This document shows positions 17,568 to 28,000 of a stretch of DNA of 64,000 bases, one piece after another. A program made the position numbers and the translations under genes. Every line of letters begins with the position of its first letter. Position 1 is the first letter of the stretch. The notes under the pieces are model-generated. The model was not told the origin of the DNA. It worked only from the letters and a program-made list of their open reading frames with translations, and made no database searches. This DNA is from Nitrosospira sp. (GTDB lineage: Bacteria > Pseudomonadota > Gammaproteobacteria > Burkholderiales > Nitrosomonadaceae), in contig JAPLQS010000028.1 in NCBI GenBank assembly GCA_026399575.1, forward strand, positions 39,292 to 103,291. The letters are read 5' to 3'.

Positions 17568-18621
17568 TCTGTCCAAGCAGTTCGGGACATTCGCTGCGCT
17601 GCGTGACGTCAGTCTGGAGGTACGCTCAGGTGAACTGCTCGCGCTGCTGGGCCCTTCGGGTTCCGGCAAAACCACGCTATTGCGCGTGATCGCGGGACTT
17701 GATGTGGCGGACGCTGGCCAGGTTCTGTTTCAAGGCGAAGATGCCACCGACCAGCATGTGCGCGAACGGCAAGTGGGTTTCGTGTTCCAGCACTACGCGC
17801 TGTTTCGTAACATGACAATTTTCGAGAATGTCGCTTTCGGTTTGCGCGTCCGTCCGAAAGACGTGCGCCCGCCTGATGCAGAGATACGGGAGCGAGTTCA
17901 TGAATTACTGAAACTGGTGCAGCTTGACTGGCTGGCGGAACGCTATCCGCATCAACTTTCAGGTGGGCAGCGCCAGCGTATTGCTCTGGCACGGGCGTTG
18001 GCGGTGGAGCCGAAGGTGTTATTACTGGATGAACCTTTTGGTGCGCTTGATGCCAAGGTCCGTAAGGAGTTGCGTTCCTGGCTGCGACGGCTGCATGATG
18101 ACATGCACATCACCAGCGTGTTCGTCACCCATGACCAGGAAGAAGCGCTGGAGGTGGCGGATCGGGTGGTGGTCATGAATGAAGGCCGCATCGAACAAAT
18201 CGGCACGCCGGACGAAGTCTATGAGAATCCGGCCAGCCCGTTTGTCTATGAATTTCTCGGCAATGTGAACCTGTTCCATAGCCGGCTGCACCGCGGACGT
18301 GCCTGGATCGACGGCATCGAAGTCGACGCGCCTGAGCACGCTGAAGCAGAGGAACTTGCAGCTGTCGCTTACGTTCGCCCCCATGATATTGAAGTCGACC
18401 GTGTTGCCCAGGGTGAGGCGGCGCTGGCCGCGCGCGTGACTCATGTTCTTTCAGTCGGCCCCATCGTGCGACTGGAGTTGATCCGTGAAGACAGTGAAGA
18501 CAAGAATCCGATTCAGGTGGAGATAAGCAAGGAACGCTTTCGCGAATTGCAGTTGGTGCGAGGTGATCAGGTTTTCATCAAACCGCGCCGCTTTGATCTG
18601 TTCCCGAATCGGATACACTAG
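17548..18621 (+). CDS. cysA: sulfate ABC transporter ATP-binding protein CysA
   Basis: CysA powers sulfate uptake. The 357-residue protein has Walker [15 protein letters not shown], signature [15 protein letters not shown], and Walker [12 protein letters not shown], then a C-terminal regulatory (TOBE-like) domain from about residue 240. The ATG at 17548 lies about eight bases after AAGGAG; an ATG six bases earlier is too close to that site. It overlaps the end of cysW and closes the operon; a non-coding gap of about 100 bp follows. Confidence 0.96.
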   Translation: MSIEVRNLSKQFGTFAALRDVSLEVRSGELLALLGPSGSGKTTLLRVIAGLDVADAGQVLFQGEDATDQHVRERQVGFVFQHYALFRNMTIFENVAFGLRVRPKDVRPPDAEIRERVHELLKLVQLDWLAERYPHQLSGGQRQRIALARALAVEPKVLLLDEPFGALDAKVRKELRSWLRRLHDDMHITSVFVTHDQEEALEVADRVVVMNEGRIEQIGTPDEVYENPASPFVYEFLGNVNLFHSRLHRGRAWIDGIEVDAPEHAEAEELAAVAYVRPHDIEVDRVAQGEAALAARVTHVLSVGPIVRLELIREDSEDKNPIQVEISKERFRELQLVRGDQVFIKPRRFDLFPNRIH

Positions 18622-18725
18622 CAGCCTGCCAGATTCCTTGCTCGATCTTGTTGTTGATCCGCCGGTATCCCCGGTCTGCAGATTTTTATGTTAGACTTTC
18701 CGCCTTTCAAAGCAACCAGAAAAAC

Positions 18726-20042
18726 ATGCTGCGCGACGATAACAAAATCAGGGAGCAAAAGCCATTGGCACTGGCACAAAAAAGCCTGCGCTGGCCGGTC
18801 GTGCTGGCCAGTCTCCCGCTATTCGGCATGGTCGCTGCTTTTGGCATTGCGCCTGACACTTCCCTGAAAGACGTGCCTGTGCAGCAAGTCGTTCTCAACC
18901 TCGAGCTTCCGGAGATATCCCACACTGCCGCCACTGATATCACTTTCTGGCGTCAGGAGCACATCCAGCGCGGGGATACCGTCGCGGCGCTGCTTTCCCG
19001 ATTCGAAGTGAACAATCGGGATGCGGCCAACTTCTTGCGCGACGCCAGAAATGCCAAGGCCATGCATCAACTGGTACCCGGCAGGGTTGTTCATGCGCAG
19101 ACCACGGCGGCGGGCGAATTGCTGTTGCTGCGCTATTTCCCCGGCGGCAATGAGCAGTTCCTGATGGAAAAAACGGATGGTGCTTTCAAGTTAAGTGAAC
19201 AACCGATCGAACTGGAGGCGCACATCCAGATGAAATCGGGAGTGATAAACAGTTCGTTATTTGCCGCTACCGACAGTGCGGGTGTGCCCGATAATATCAC
19301 CACCCAGATTGTCGATATCTTCGCTTCCGATATTGATTTTCATCGAGACTTGCGCAAGGGTGATCGCTTCACCGTGGTGTATGAATCACTGCATAATGAT
19401 GGCGAGCTTGCCAAAGCCGGACGTGTGCTGGCGGTGGAATTTGTCAATCAGGGAATATCCTATCAGGCGGTATACTTCCAGGCGAATGATGGCAATAGCG
19501 GCTATTACGCACCTGACGGCAAAAATCTGCGCAAGGCATTTCTGCGGTCACCCCTGGAGTTTTCCCGTATCAGCTCAGGTTTTTCCAGTGCCCGTTTTCA
19601 TCCGGTGCTGCAAACCTGGCGTGCCCACAAGGGTGTTGATTATGCCGCGCCAACGGGCACACGGGTAAAAGCCACTGCCAACGGTACCGTGGCATTCGCC
19701 GGCTGGCAGAACGGTTATGGCAATGTGGTCATTCTGCAACATCAGGGCCAATACACCACCGCTTACGGTCATTTATCGGCTTTTGCCAAGGGCCTGCGCA
19801 AGGGGCAGCGCGTTAGCCAAAGCGATGTAATCGGTTATGTCGGCGCAACCGGAATGGCTACGGGTCCGCACCTGCATTATGAATTCCGTGTCAGCGGTGT
19901 GCAGCGCGATCCGCTGCGTGTAGCAATGCCTGCCGCCATACCCATCGCGGCCAGAAGCATGGCTGCATTCCACGAGAGTACCAAGCCACTGATAGTCCGG
20001 CTGGATATGCTGCGCGACACCAATCTTGCGTTCCTGGACTAG
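18726..20042 (+). CDS. M23 family metallopeptidase (LytM domain), membrane-anchored
   Basis: This 438-residue protein is a predicted peptidoglycan endopeptidase of the envelope. A hydrophobic N-terminal segment (about residues 25-45) is an anchor or signal. A middle domain (about 80-290) resembles the OapA/LysM-like N-terminal region of MepM-type hydrolases. The C-terminal M23 domain has the zinc motif HKGVD and HLHYEF in TGPHLHYEF. I chose the ATG at 18726 (MLRDDNKIREQK); an upstream TTG at 18648 adds residues with no signal character. anmK, which recycles cell-wall sugar, starts 43 bp downstream, so wall turnover and recycling are adjacent. Confidence 0.9.
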   Translation: MLRDDNKIREQKPLALAQKSLRWPVVLASLPLFGMVAAFGIAPDTSLKDVPVQQVVLNLELPEISHTAATDITFWRQEHIQRGDTVAALLSRFEVNNRDAANFLRDARNAKAMHQLVPGRVVHAQTTAAGELLLLRYFPGGNEQFLMEKTDGAFKLSEQPIELEAHIQMKSGVINSSLFAATDSAGVPDNITTQIVDIFASDIDFHRDLRKGDRFTVVYESLHNDGELAKAGRVLAVEFVNQGISYQAVYFQANDGNSGYYAPDGKNLRKAFLRSPLEFSRISSGFSSARFHPVLQTWRAHKGVDYAAPTGTRVKATANGTVAFAGWQNGYGNVVILQHQGQYTTAYGHLSAFAKGLRKGQRVSQSDVIGYVGATGMATGPHLHYEFRVSGVQRDPLRVAMPAAIPIAARSMAAFHESTKPLIVRLDMLRDTNLAFLD

Positions 20043-20085
20043 CTTCGAAATCAAGCAGTAATACGGTCACATAGCCGAACTCCAT

Positions 20086-21186
20086 TTGAAACCTGCTTAC
20101 TATATCGGCATCATGTCAGGCACCAGCCTGGATGGGATAGATGTGGTGCTGGCGGACTTCAGTTTGTCACCCCCTTCTCTGTCCTGCACCTTTTACTCGC
20201 CCTACGATAAGGATCTGCGTCAGCGGTTACTGGATTTGCATCATTCGGGCAATGATGAACTGCATCGTGCGGCCATACTCAGTAATGAATTGGCTCGCTG
20301 CTATGCCGAGGCTGTAGTCAGCCTGCTCAATAAAAGCGGGGTAGAGCCGCAGGATGTTACCGCCATCGGTTGCCATGGCCAGACTGTGCGCCACTGCCCT
20401 CAATCTGGAAGCGGCTATACCATCCAGCTAGGCAATGCCGCATTGCTGGCCGAACTCACCGGCATCACCGTAGTAACGGATTTTAGAAATCGTGACATCG
20501 CGGCTGGCGGACAGGGCGCTCCGCTTGTGCCGAAGTTTCACCAAGTCTTATTTGCAGATTTGAAGAATCATCGTGTTGTTGTCAACATTGGCGGGATCTC
20601 CAACCTTACCAGTCTTACGCCTGCCGGAGGAGTCACCGGATTTGACTGCGGCCCCGGCAATCTGCTGATGGATGCATGGTGTTTGCGTCACTTGGGCAAG
20701 ATATATGATGAGAATGGGATCTGGGCGGGGACAGGCAAAGTAATTCCGGCGCTGTTTGAAAAACTTCTGACGCTGCCATTTTTCTCGCTGCCGCCACCGA
20801 AGAGCACCGGCAGGGAAATGTTCAACCTGCCTTGGCTGGAGAGTTTTCTGTGTGGTAAGGAGAAACCGGAGGATGTGCAGGCTACTTTGTTACAGCTCAC
20901 TGTCACAGGGATCTCCAGGTCGGTGCTTGCTTACTTCCCGAGTGCAGTGGAAATCTATTTATGTGGCGGTGGAGCGCGCAATGCAGAACTGGTTGCCAAA
21001 TTACAGATCGCATTGCCGGGAAAAAAGGTGGAACTGACCGATGCACTGGGCGTGGATGCTGACTGGCTGGAGGCATTTGCTTTTGCCTGGCTGGCGCAGC
21101 AGGCTATTGTGGGGATTCCTGCCAATCTTCCCGAGGTTACTGGCGCGAAGGGTGCCCGGGTCCTTGGTGCAATTTACCGGGCTTGA
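20086..21186 (+). CDS. anmK: anhydro-N-acetylmuramic acid kinase
   Basis: AnmK phosphorylates and opens anhydroMurNAc released during peptidoglycan turnover, giving MurNAc-6-phosphate. The 366-residue protein shows the ATP-binding start IGIMSGTSLDGIDVV, the catalytic area NIGGISNLTSL with GFDCGPGNLLMD, and the C-terminal CGGGARNAEL. The start codon is TTG at 20086. A bidirectional terminator follows. It lies directly after the M23 hydrolase gene. Confidence 0.96.
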   Translation: MKPAYYIGIMSGTSLDGIDVVLADFSLSPPSLSCTFYSPYDKDLRQRLLDLHHSGNDELHRAAILSNELARCYAEAVVSLLNKSGVEPQDVTAIGCHGQTVRHCPQSGSGYTIQLGNAALLAELTGITVVTDFRNRDIAAGGQGAPLVPKFHQVLFADLKNHRVVVNIGGISNLTSLTPAGGVTGFDCGPGNLLMDAWCLRHLGKIYDENGIWAGTGKVIPALFEKLLTLPFFSLPPPKSTGREMFNLPWLESFLCGKEKPEDVQATLLQLTVTGISRSVLAYFPSAVEIYLCGGGARNAELVAKLQIALPGKKVELTDALGVDADWLEAFAFAWLAQQAIVGIPANLPEVTGAKGARVLGAIYRA

Positions 21187-21224
21187 GTCTCTGCAATCTC
21201 ATTCAACAATTTCACCAGCCAAAT

Positions 21225-21253
21225 AAAAATGGGAGCGAAGGCTCCCATTTTTT
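21225..21253. terminator. bidirectional rho-independent terminator between anmK and erpA
   Basis: The stem AAAAATGGGAGC / GCTCCCATTTTTT with loop GAAG is flanked by A-rich and T-rich tracts. It lies between the convergent anmK and erpA genes and can end transcription from both sides. Confidence 0.85.
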
Positions 21254-21268
21254 CTAATAAGAACTTGC

Positions 21269-21637
21269 TTATGCTGAGAACGAAGACCCGCAACCGCAGG
21301 TACTGGCAGCGCCGGGATTCTTGATCACGAATTGGGCGCCCTCGGGGCTTTCCTGATAGTCGATTTCCGCACCCGCCAAGTATTGGAAACTCATCGGGTC
21401 GATCAGCAGTTTCACCCCATTCTTTTCCATTACGGTATCGTCTTCGTTGACCAGTTCGTCAAAGGTGAAGCCGTATTTGAAGCCGGAACACCCGCCTCCG
21501 CTTACGAAAACTCTCAGTTTAAGTTCGTTGTTGCCTTCTTCCTCGATCAATTGTTTGACCTTGCCTGCCGCGCTATCGGTAAAGATCAGCGGAACCTGCA
21601 TTTCAGTAATCGAGTCTGTTTCGGTGACTGCATTCAT
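21269..21637 (-). CDS. erpA: iron-sulfur cluster insertion protein ErpA
   Basis: ErpA is an A-type carrier that hands 4Fe-4S or 2Fe-2S clusters to target proteins. The 122-residue product has the three conserved cysteines: Cys50 in [12 protein letters not shown], and Cys114 and Cys116 in the C-terminal CGCGSSF. The first 15 residues are a variable extension. It is the last gene of a minus-strand run (argC, DUF6776, bactofilin, erpA), 57 bp after the bactofilin gene. Confidence 0.95.
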   Translation of the reverse strand: MNAVTETDSITEMQVPLIFTDSAAGKVKQLIEEEGNNELKLRVFVSGGGCSGFKYGFTFDELVNEDDTVMEKNGVKLLIDPMSFQYLAGAEIDYQESPEGAQFVIKNPGAASTCGCGSSFSA

Positions 21638-21694
21638 ATCGAACTCTTTATATTAAATAAGCCATAAAAATTATCCTCTGCTACTGAGCGAAGG

Positions 21695-22105
21695 TCAATC
21701 GCCAGTGGCGGGTACCAATGTCATTACTTTATTGCCTTGCTGTACATGATCCTGGTGCAGCAGCATGCCTTCGATCGTTGCCCCAAGCTGAATTTCAAGA
21801 GCACGGCAATACACATCCCCCGACACTCTGGCTTTGGCTTGTAGTTCCAGGTATTCATCTGCGTGTACTGGGCCGACTACGGTGCCATTGATGACCGCAT
21901 GAGAAACCTGAATTTTCCCCTCAATACTTGCCTGATCGCTCAGCATCAGGGTGCTGGGCTTGTCCCCCGTTGCGGTGATGTTTCCACGGACGCGTCCATC
22001 TATGCGCAGACCGCCACTGAAACTGATGTCGCCCACGACGTGAGTACCCGTGCCGATGAGTGAATCGATCTGGTTTTGGGGTTTGTTGGTTTTTTTTCCG
22101 AACAT
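21695..22105 (-). CDS. bactofilin (polymer-forming cytoskeletal protein)
   Basis: The 136-residue protein has the bactofilin core of short beta-helix repeats, from TGTHVVGDISFSGGLRIDGR to GDVYCRALEIQLGATIEGML. Bactofilins polymerise without nucleotide on the inner face of the membrane and place wall enzymes or shape factors. The N-terminal MFGKKTNKPQNQ is a typical basic tail. It lies 11 bp after the DUF6776 gene, a membrane protein with a coiled coil, and both may work together at the envelope. Confidence 0.93.
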   Translation of the reverse strand: MFGKKTNKPQNQIDSLIGTGTHVVGDISFSGGLRIDGRVRGNITATGDKPSTLMLSDQASIEGKIQVSHAVINGTVVGPVHADEYLELQAKARVSGDVYCRALEIQLGATIEGMLLHQDHVQQGNKVMTLVPATGD

Positions 22106-22116
22106 TTCTTCCTCCT

Positions 22117-22869
22117 TTACGAGGGTAGATTCACGACTTGCGTTAACTTCGATTGCGCCACGCCATTTTCGAACACCCGTACCTGCAGGCTCTCCACTAC
22201 GGCGCCTGGCTGCAACCGGAAGCTTTTCTCTACTCGCTGGTAAAACTTGAAGCTGACATTAGTTGTCTTTGAAGAGTCCTCGCCAGGAAGAGGCATGGCC
22301 ACCATACTCCCATTCTGCCGCAAATTGACTGTGAATTCCAGATTACCCTGAAAATCCTTGGTACGCTGCTTACCCTGCACCAGCAGCAGGCTGTAGTGAT
22401 ATTCTCCAGGGGATTGCCCCCGTCCCAGTTTGAAATGGTATATGGAAACCCCATCGCCCGCCATTCCGCTACCTGACATGAAGGTCTGGAGGAAAGCCAG
22501 ATCCTCCTTCAGTTGGGTGTTCTCATTCCCCAGAGTCTTGACCTGCTTGACAAGATCGTCGCGCGCGGCAAGTTCCATTTGTGCACGGCGTTCAAGCCCG
22601 ATTGCTCCTATGCGCAGCGCTTCATTATCCTGCTGTAACTGCATGTTCGATTTAGACAGTCGACCCAGTTCCTGGGTTACTCCATTCATGTCAAAATTTG
22701 CAAACTTGCGCCCGGCATCATATATGCCTAAGGATAGCCCCAGTGCCAGCGCCAGCCCGGCAACGACAGCAATTACCAGCCACCGCAGGTACCATGGAAA
22801 ATGTGGACGCACCGCCACTCGCGGCGCGGATATGCCAAATTTTCTTTTGAGAGATTTAATTATTACCAT
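22117..22869 (-). CDS. DUF6776 family membrane protein
   Basis: The 250-residue protein has one transmembrane segment (about residues 28-50, YLRWLVIAVVAGLALALGLS). A coiled coil follows (about 60-125, with QELGRLSKSNMQLQQDNEAL), then a beta-rich C-terminal domain in the periplasm. This is the DUF6776 layout. The function is not known. It precedes the bactofilin gene by 11 bp and follows argC by 29 bp. Pairing with bactofilin suggests an envelope scaffold role, which is inference. Confidence 0.8.
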   Translation of the reverse strand: MVIIKSLKRKFGISAPRVAVRPHFPWYLRWLVIAVVAGLALALGLSLGIYDAGRKFANFDMNGVTQELGRLSKSNMQLQQDNEALRIGAIGLERRAQMELAARDDLVKQVKTLGNENTQLKEDLAFLQTFMSGSGMAGDGVSIYHFKLGRGQSPGEYHYSLLLVQGKQRTKDFQGNLEFTVNLRQNGSMVAMPLPGEDSSKTTNVSFKFYQRVEKSFRLQPGAVVESLQVRVFENGVAQSKLTQVVNLPS

Positions 22870-22898
22870 CAGGCTATGCTGAGGCGGTGGCGGCGCAT

Positions 22899-23927
22899 TT
22901 AAGGCAGCAATGGAGCATGATCGATGGCAAGAGTTTCTGGCAAACTAAACATGAGATTCATATTCTGCACCGCCTGTCCGGCCGCGCCCTTGACCAGATT
23001 ATCCGTTACCGATAGTACCACTACCGTGTCGCCTCCTTGGGGTCGATGCACCGCAATGCGGCAGAGATTGGAGCCGCGCACTGAGCGGGTTTCGGGATGA
23101 CTGCCCGCAGGAAGCACGTCAACAAACGGTTCGTTGGCATAACGCTGTTCAAACAGGGTCTGTAAATCAGTATTCGTGGTAAGTCTGGCATAGAGTGTGG
23201 CGTGTATGCCCCGGATCATTGGGGTGAGATGCGGTACGAACGTAAGTCCGACCGGCTTTGCTGCCATATTGGACAGCCCCTGTCTGATTTCTGGCAGATG
23301 GCGGTGACCCGGTACCCCATAAGCCTTGAAATTGTCAGAAGCTTCGGCAAACAGCGTGTGTACTTCTGCCTTGCGTCCCGCGCCGGAAACGCCAGATTTC
23401 ACATCGGCGACAAGATGATCCACATCTACTATGCCGGCCTCAATCAAGGGAAGAAAACCCAGTTGCACCGCAGTAGGATAGCAACCGGGATTCGCCACCA
23501 ACCGTGCTTTCCTGATCCTGTCGCGATGGATCTCAGGCAGGCCATAGACAGCCTCTGCCACCAGTTCCGGACAGGCATGGGGCATACCGTACCATTTCTC
23601 CCATACCGCCACATCCTTGATGCGGAAATCGGCAGCCAGATCTATCACCCGTACTCCTGCGGCGAGTAACGATCTGACTTGCTGCATGGCAATGCCGTTG
23701 GGCGTGGCGAAGAACACCACGGCACAGTCCTCCAGCGCAACTTCGGCCGGGTCACAAAATTTGAGCGCCACCCGCCCACGCAAGCTGGGAAACAGATCTG
23801 CCACGGCCACGCCGGCTTCCTGGCGCGAGGTGATCGCCTGTATCTGCACCTCAGGGTGCTGCGATAGAATACGTAACAACTCGACGCCGGTGTATCCGGT
23901 TCCGCCAACGATGCCAACTTTGATCAT
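22899..23927 (-). CDS. argC: N-acetyl-gamma-glutamyl-phosphate reductase
   Basis: ArgC catalyses the NADPH-dependent third step of arginine synthesis. The 342-residue type 1 enzyme has the nucleotide-binding start [18 protein letters not shown] and the catalytic Cys149 in [16 protein letters not shown] near the middle provides the conserved His region. It begins after the rplM-rpsI terminator and leads the argC-DUF6776-bactofilin-erpA run. Confidence 0.97.
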   Translation of the reverse strand: MIKVGIVGGTGYTGVELLRILSQHPEVQIQAITSRQEAGVAVADLFPSLRGRVALKFCDPAEVALEDCAVVFFATPNGIAMQQVRSLLAAGVRVIDLAADFRIKDVAVWEKWYGMPHACPELVAEAVYGLPEIHRDRIRKARLVANPGCYPTAVQLGFLPLIEAGIVDVDHLVADVKSGVSGAGRKAEVHTLFAEASDNFKAYGVPGHRHLPEIRQGLSNMAAKPVGLTFVPHLTPMIRGIHATLYARLTTNTDLQTLFEQRYANEPFVDVLPAGSHPETRSVRGSNLCRIAVHRPQGGDTVVVLSVTDNLVKGAAGQAVQNMNLMFSLPETLAIDHAPLLP

Positions 23928-24030
23928 GGAGTCTCCATGGTTTTGCGGGGTGAACAGCGTTCATGCGGCATTCTGCCCGTCTTGCCCGCTTTGCAGGAAA
24001 GAATCAGTCCACCGATTATAAGCAACAAAC

Positions 24031-24059
24031 AAAAAAGCCGCCAGAAGCGGGCGGCTTTT
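24031..24059 (-). terminator. rho-independent terminator after rpsI
   Basis: AAAAGCCGCC (24033-24042) and GGCGGCTTTT (24050-24059) form a stem. Read on the minus strand the hairpin is followed by six T. It lies 19 bp after the rpsI stop and separates the ribosomal protein pair from argC. Confidence 0.85.
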
Positions 24060-24077
24060 CCGGTATATGCGAAAAAT

Positions 24078-24470
24078 TTATCGCTTGGAAAACTGCTTGC
24101 GCCGACGCGCCTTGCGCAGACCGACTTTTTTCCGCTCCACCTCACGCGCATCGCGCGTGACCAGCCCAGCCTTGCTCAATACGGGTTTGAGTGTAGCGTC
24201 GAAATCAATCAACGCCCGAGTGATGCCGTGGCGCACTGCACCAGCCTGGCCTGATTCGCCGCCGCCATGGATATTGATCATGATGTCGAAGGTCGCAAGA
24301 TTGCCGGTTAATTCCAGCGGTTGACGAACCACCATGCGACCAGTTTCGCGGGAAAAATATTCATCCACCGGCTTGTCGTTGACCGTAATCGCACCTTTGC
24401 CGGGTTTGAGGAATACCCGTGCTACCGCGCTTTTGCGCCGGCCGGTACCGTAATTATAATTTGTACTCAT
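24078..24470 (-). CDS. rpsI: 30S ribosomal protein S9
   Basis: The 130-residue protein is S9, part of the 30S head, whose C-terminal tail reaches the P-site tRNA. It begins [19 protein letters not shown] and ends with the conserved basic tail [12 protein letters not shown]. The ATG lies 3 bp after the rplM stop, so the two are one operon as in other bacteria. Confidence 0.98.
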   Translation of the reverse strand: MSTNYNYGTGRRKSAVARVFLKPGKGAITVNDKPVDEYFSRETGRMVVRQPLELTGNLATFDIMINIHGGGESGQAGAVRHGITRALIDFDATLKPVLSKAGLVTRDAREVERKKVGLRKARRRKQFSKR

Positions 24471-24473
24471 ATA

Positions 24474-24908
24474 TTAAGCTCTGACCTCGAGTTGTCGCGG
24501 CTGTTGTGCCGCGTGGGGGTGGGTGGCACCGGCATAAACCTTCAGCTTCTTCAGCATGGCGTAGCCTAGCGGACCCTTAGGCAGCATGCCTTTGACCGCT
24601 TTCTCCAGTGGTCGCCCTGGAAAGCGCGCATGCATTTTGGTGAAGTTGGTCTGGTAAATGCCACCGGGGTAGCCGCTGTGCCGGTAGTAGATTTTATCTT
24701 CCGCCTTGTTGCCGGTTACTCGCAGCTTATCGACATTGACCACGACGATAAAATCACCGGTGTCTACGTGGGGAGTGAATATCGGCTTATGTTTTCCGCG
24801 CAGACGGTGTGCAATTTCGGCCGCGAGGCGGCCCAGCACCTTGTCGGTTGCATCGATCACGAACCAGTCGTGTGTTACTTCATGTGGTTTAGCTGAAAAG
24901 GTTTTCAC
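24474..24908 (-). CDS. rplM: 50S ribosomal protein L13
   Basis: L13 is an early-assembling 50S protein. The product contains [27 protein letters not shown] and the conserved [21 protein letters not shown] chose the GTG at 24908 because it gives the normal L13 start (V/M-KTFSAKP) and 144 residues, close to the usual 142; an AGGCAGG sequence lies just upstream. The frame is open to 24941 but those residues are not conserved. Confidence 0.96.
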   Translation of the reverse strand: MKTFSAKPHEVTHDWFVIDATDKVLGRLAAEIAHRLRGKHKPIFTPHVDTGDFIVVVNVDKLRVTGNKAEDKIYYRHSGYPGGIYQTNFTKMHARFPGRPLEKAVKGMLPKGPLGYAMLKKLKVYAGATHPHAAQQPRQLEVRA

Positions 24909-24941
24909 AAAGCCTGCCTGCATGTTCAAAGAAAGCCGCAA

Positions 24942-24970
24942 ATTCTATGCCAGACCCGAGTGAATGTCAA
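24942..24970 (-). promoter_or_regulatory. sigma-70-type promoter for rplM-rpsI
   Basis: On the minus strand TTGACA (24970-24965) is followed after exactly 17 bases by TAGAAT (24947-24942). This is close to consensus and sits about 35 bp upstream of the rplM start, as expected for a highly expressed ribosomal operon. Confidence 0.8.
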
Positions 24971-25030
24971 ACACTACCCTGTTTTTGGGCCCGGATGCTC
25001 GGTGCTTCGCCCATGGTCAATGTTGCTCCA

Positions 25031-28000
25031 TCAGTAAATCACTCTAACATTTTCCGTCTGGAAATGGGCTGACAGCGATTGCAGCAGATTATCGTGCAGA
25101 CTCACACGCCAGGCATCACCCAGCTCGAGTTCACACATTGCATTCTGGTTGCGGTAAACCACCGATACCGGACAATAGCAACGGTTGTCACCGCCGCTGT
25201 TATCCGGATTTCCCGGATTGCCAGTGCTACGATAGGGCGCGAGCAATTCTTTAAGCTTGCCGGCGTTTGCCAACCCATTGCAGTGGAGTTTCACACTCTT
25301 GGCATGGCGTGAGCGGGCATCAGCGAGATCATACAATTTGTCAGCGATAATGCGCAGCCCGCCCCCATTTTCCTCGTCGCCCCCTCTGCTGTTTACCTTG
25401 ACCTCGGCCAGCAGCAATTGGTCTTCCTTCAGCCAATTGCGAAGGGACTCAAACAGTTCGTTGTACACCACCATCTCTACCCGTGCATGACCATCATCCA
25501 GCACGACCACCCCCATCTTGCCCCGCCGAGTCATCTGTGTGCGGATGGCGTAGACGACACCTGCCAGAAGTTGCGGTTCCTTCTGGGGATATAACCGGTC
25601 GAGCCGGGTGCGCACGAAATGTTGTAACTCATCCGTATAAGCGTTAAACGGATGGCCACTTAAATAAAATCCCAGCGCCAGTTTCTCGTTCTGCAGCTTC
25701 TCCTTTTCCAGCCATTGCGGCACATCAACCAGGTGGGGCTGTTCTGCTGCCCCGTCGCCTTCACCGAATAAACTCACCTGGTTGGCGGTACGGCTGATCT
25801 GTTCGGCAGACTCCAGTGCGATGCCAACTGACGCCAGCAGGCTTGCGCGGTGAGTATTGACGGAATCAAACGCGCCGGCACGGATGAGTGATTCCACCAC
25901 GCGGCGGTTAACGATGCGTTTGTCCACCCGGCGGCAGAAATCGAATAAATCCGTGTAGGGCCCATCCCGGTCACGCGCCTTGATAATGGAGATTATCGCC
26001 GATTCACCCGTTCCCTTTATTGCTCCCAAGCCATAGCGGATGGTTTTTTCATCCATGGGTACGAAGCGATAACCGGACAGGTTAACGTCGGGCGGCAGAA
26101 TGGTGAGACCATTGGCAACGCCGTCTTCAAAGAATGAGTGTACTTTGTCGGTGTCGTCCATATCGGCCGACAGGGTGGCGGCCATGAATTCCGCCGGGTA
26201 ATGTGTCTTGAGGTAGGCGGTCTGAAATGCAATCAAGGCATAAGCCGCCGCGTGCGATTTATTGAAACCGTAACCTGCGAACTTTTCCATCAAACCAAAA
26301 AGCTCTGCCGCTTTGCGTTCAGATAAATCGTTCTTGATTGCACCGGCGACAAAGATATCGCGTTGCTGCGCCATTTCCTCGACCTTTTTCTTGCCCATCG
26401 CCCGTCGCAGCAGGTCGGCGCTGCCCAGACTATAACCACCTATCACCTGGGCGATTTGCATCACCTGTTCCTGGTAAATCATCACGCCGTAAGTGGGGCC
26501 GAGTATGGGTTGCAAGCGCGGATCAAGGTAATCCACCCGCTTGCCATGTTTACGTTCTGTAAATTCAGGGATCAAGTCCATCGGTCCCGGGCGATACAGC
26601 GCAACCAGCGCGATGATATCTTCGAAACAGTCGGGTTTGGCCTTCTGCAGCAGATCTTTCATGCCGCGCGATTCAAACTGGAACACTCCCACGGCGTTGC
26701 CTTGCCGCAACAGCGCGTAAGTAGCAGGATCGTCCAGAGGAAGATTTTCCAAGCGAAAGAGTGCGGAATCTGCAATTTCGGGTTGAGTAGTATCCTGACC
26801 AGTATCGGTTCTGCCAGGGTCGATCTGTTGTTCCCTTCTCCCCGCATCCCGTTGCCTGATGTACCTGACGGTCCAGTCAAGTATGGTCAGGGTGCGCAGT
26901 CCCAGGAAATCGAATTTCACCAGGCCGATTTTTTCCACATCGTCTTTGTCCAACTGGCTTACTGCCGAATTGCCTGATTCCGCGCAGTAAATCGGGCAAA
27001 AATCCGTGATCTTGCCCGACGCAATCAGTACCCCGCCAGCATGGGTCCCGACATTGCGGGCAATCCCTTCCAGGCGTTCAGCCAGTTCCAGCAGGTCACG
27101 CACTCCCTCCTCCTGTTGCACGCGCTGGTTCAATTGCGGCTCTATTTCCCGTGCTTTTTTCAGGGTCATGCCGAGTTCAAACGGCACCAGCTTCGCCAAC
27201 TGATCGACAAAGTTGTAAGGTAGATCCAGCACCCGCCCGACATCCCGCACTACTGCTTTTGCCGCCATGGTGCCGAAAGTAACGATTTGTGAAACGCTCT
27301 CGGCGCCATATTTCTGTTTCACATATTCGATTACATGTTCGCGCCCGTCCTGGCAGAAATCGATATCAAAGTCAGGCATGGATACCCGCTCCGGATTGAG
27401 GAAGCGCTCGAACAGCAAATCGTAACGCAGGGGGTCCAGGTCAGTAATGCCGAGAGAATATGCAACCAGAGAGCCCGCGCCGGAGCCCAGTTGATGAAAT
27501 CGGCGACGATCAGAAAATATCCGGCAAATCCCATCTGGATGATGGTGGATACTTCGAAATCCAGTCGTGCACGATATTTCGGGATTTGCGCGTTACGCCC
27601 GGCAGCATCAGGAAAGAGCACCTGCATGCGTTCTTCCAGGCCAGCCAGAGCTTGATCATGCAGATATTGTTCCAGACTTTCGTTATGCGGAGTAGGGAAC
27701 AGTGGCAAGCGGTTGACGCCCAGTTCCAGTATGAGATTGCAGCGCTTGGCAATCTCTACGCTGTTGGCGAGTGCCGCCGGAATATCGGCGAATAGCTCGG
27801 CCATTTCTGCCTGGGTCTTGAAATACTGCCGTTCAGTGAAATTCTTTGGGCGGCGGCGGTCGCCCAGCACGTAGCCCTCGGCGATGCATACCCGCGCCTC
27901 GTGTGCCTTGTAATCGTCAGGACTCAGAAACTGCACCGGTTGTGTCGCCACCACCGGCAGATGCAGGGCGGATGCCAGCACCAGCGAACGCTGCACCAGG

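Noticed and set aside
27331..27490. Programmed frameshift as the explanation of the two dnaE frames
   Set aside because: A frameshift alone would not supply the conserved residues that are absent at the junction, and no slippery motif is present.
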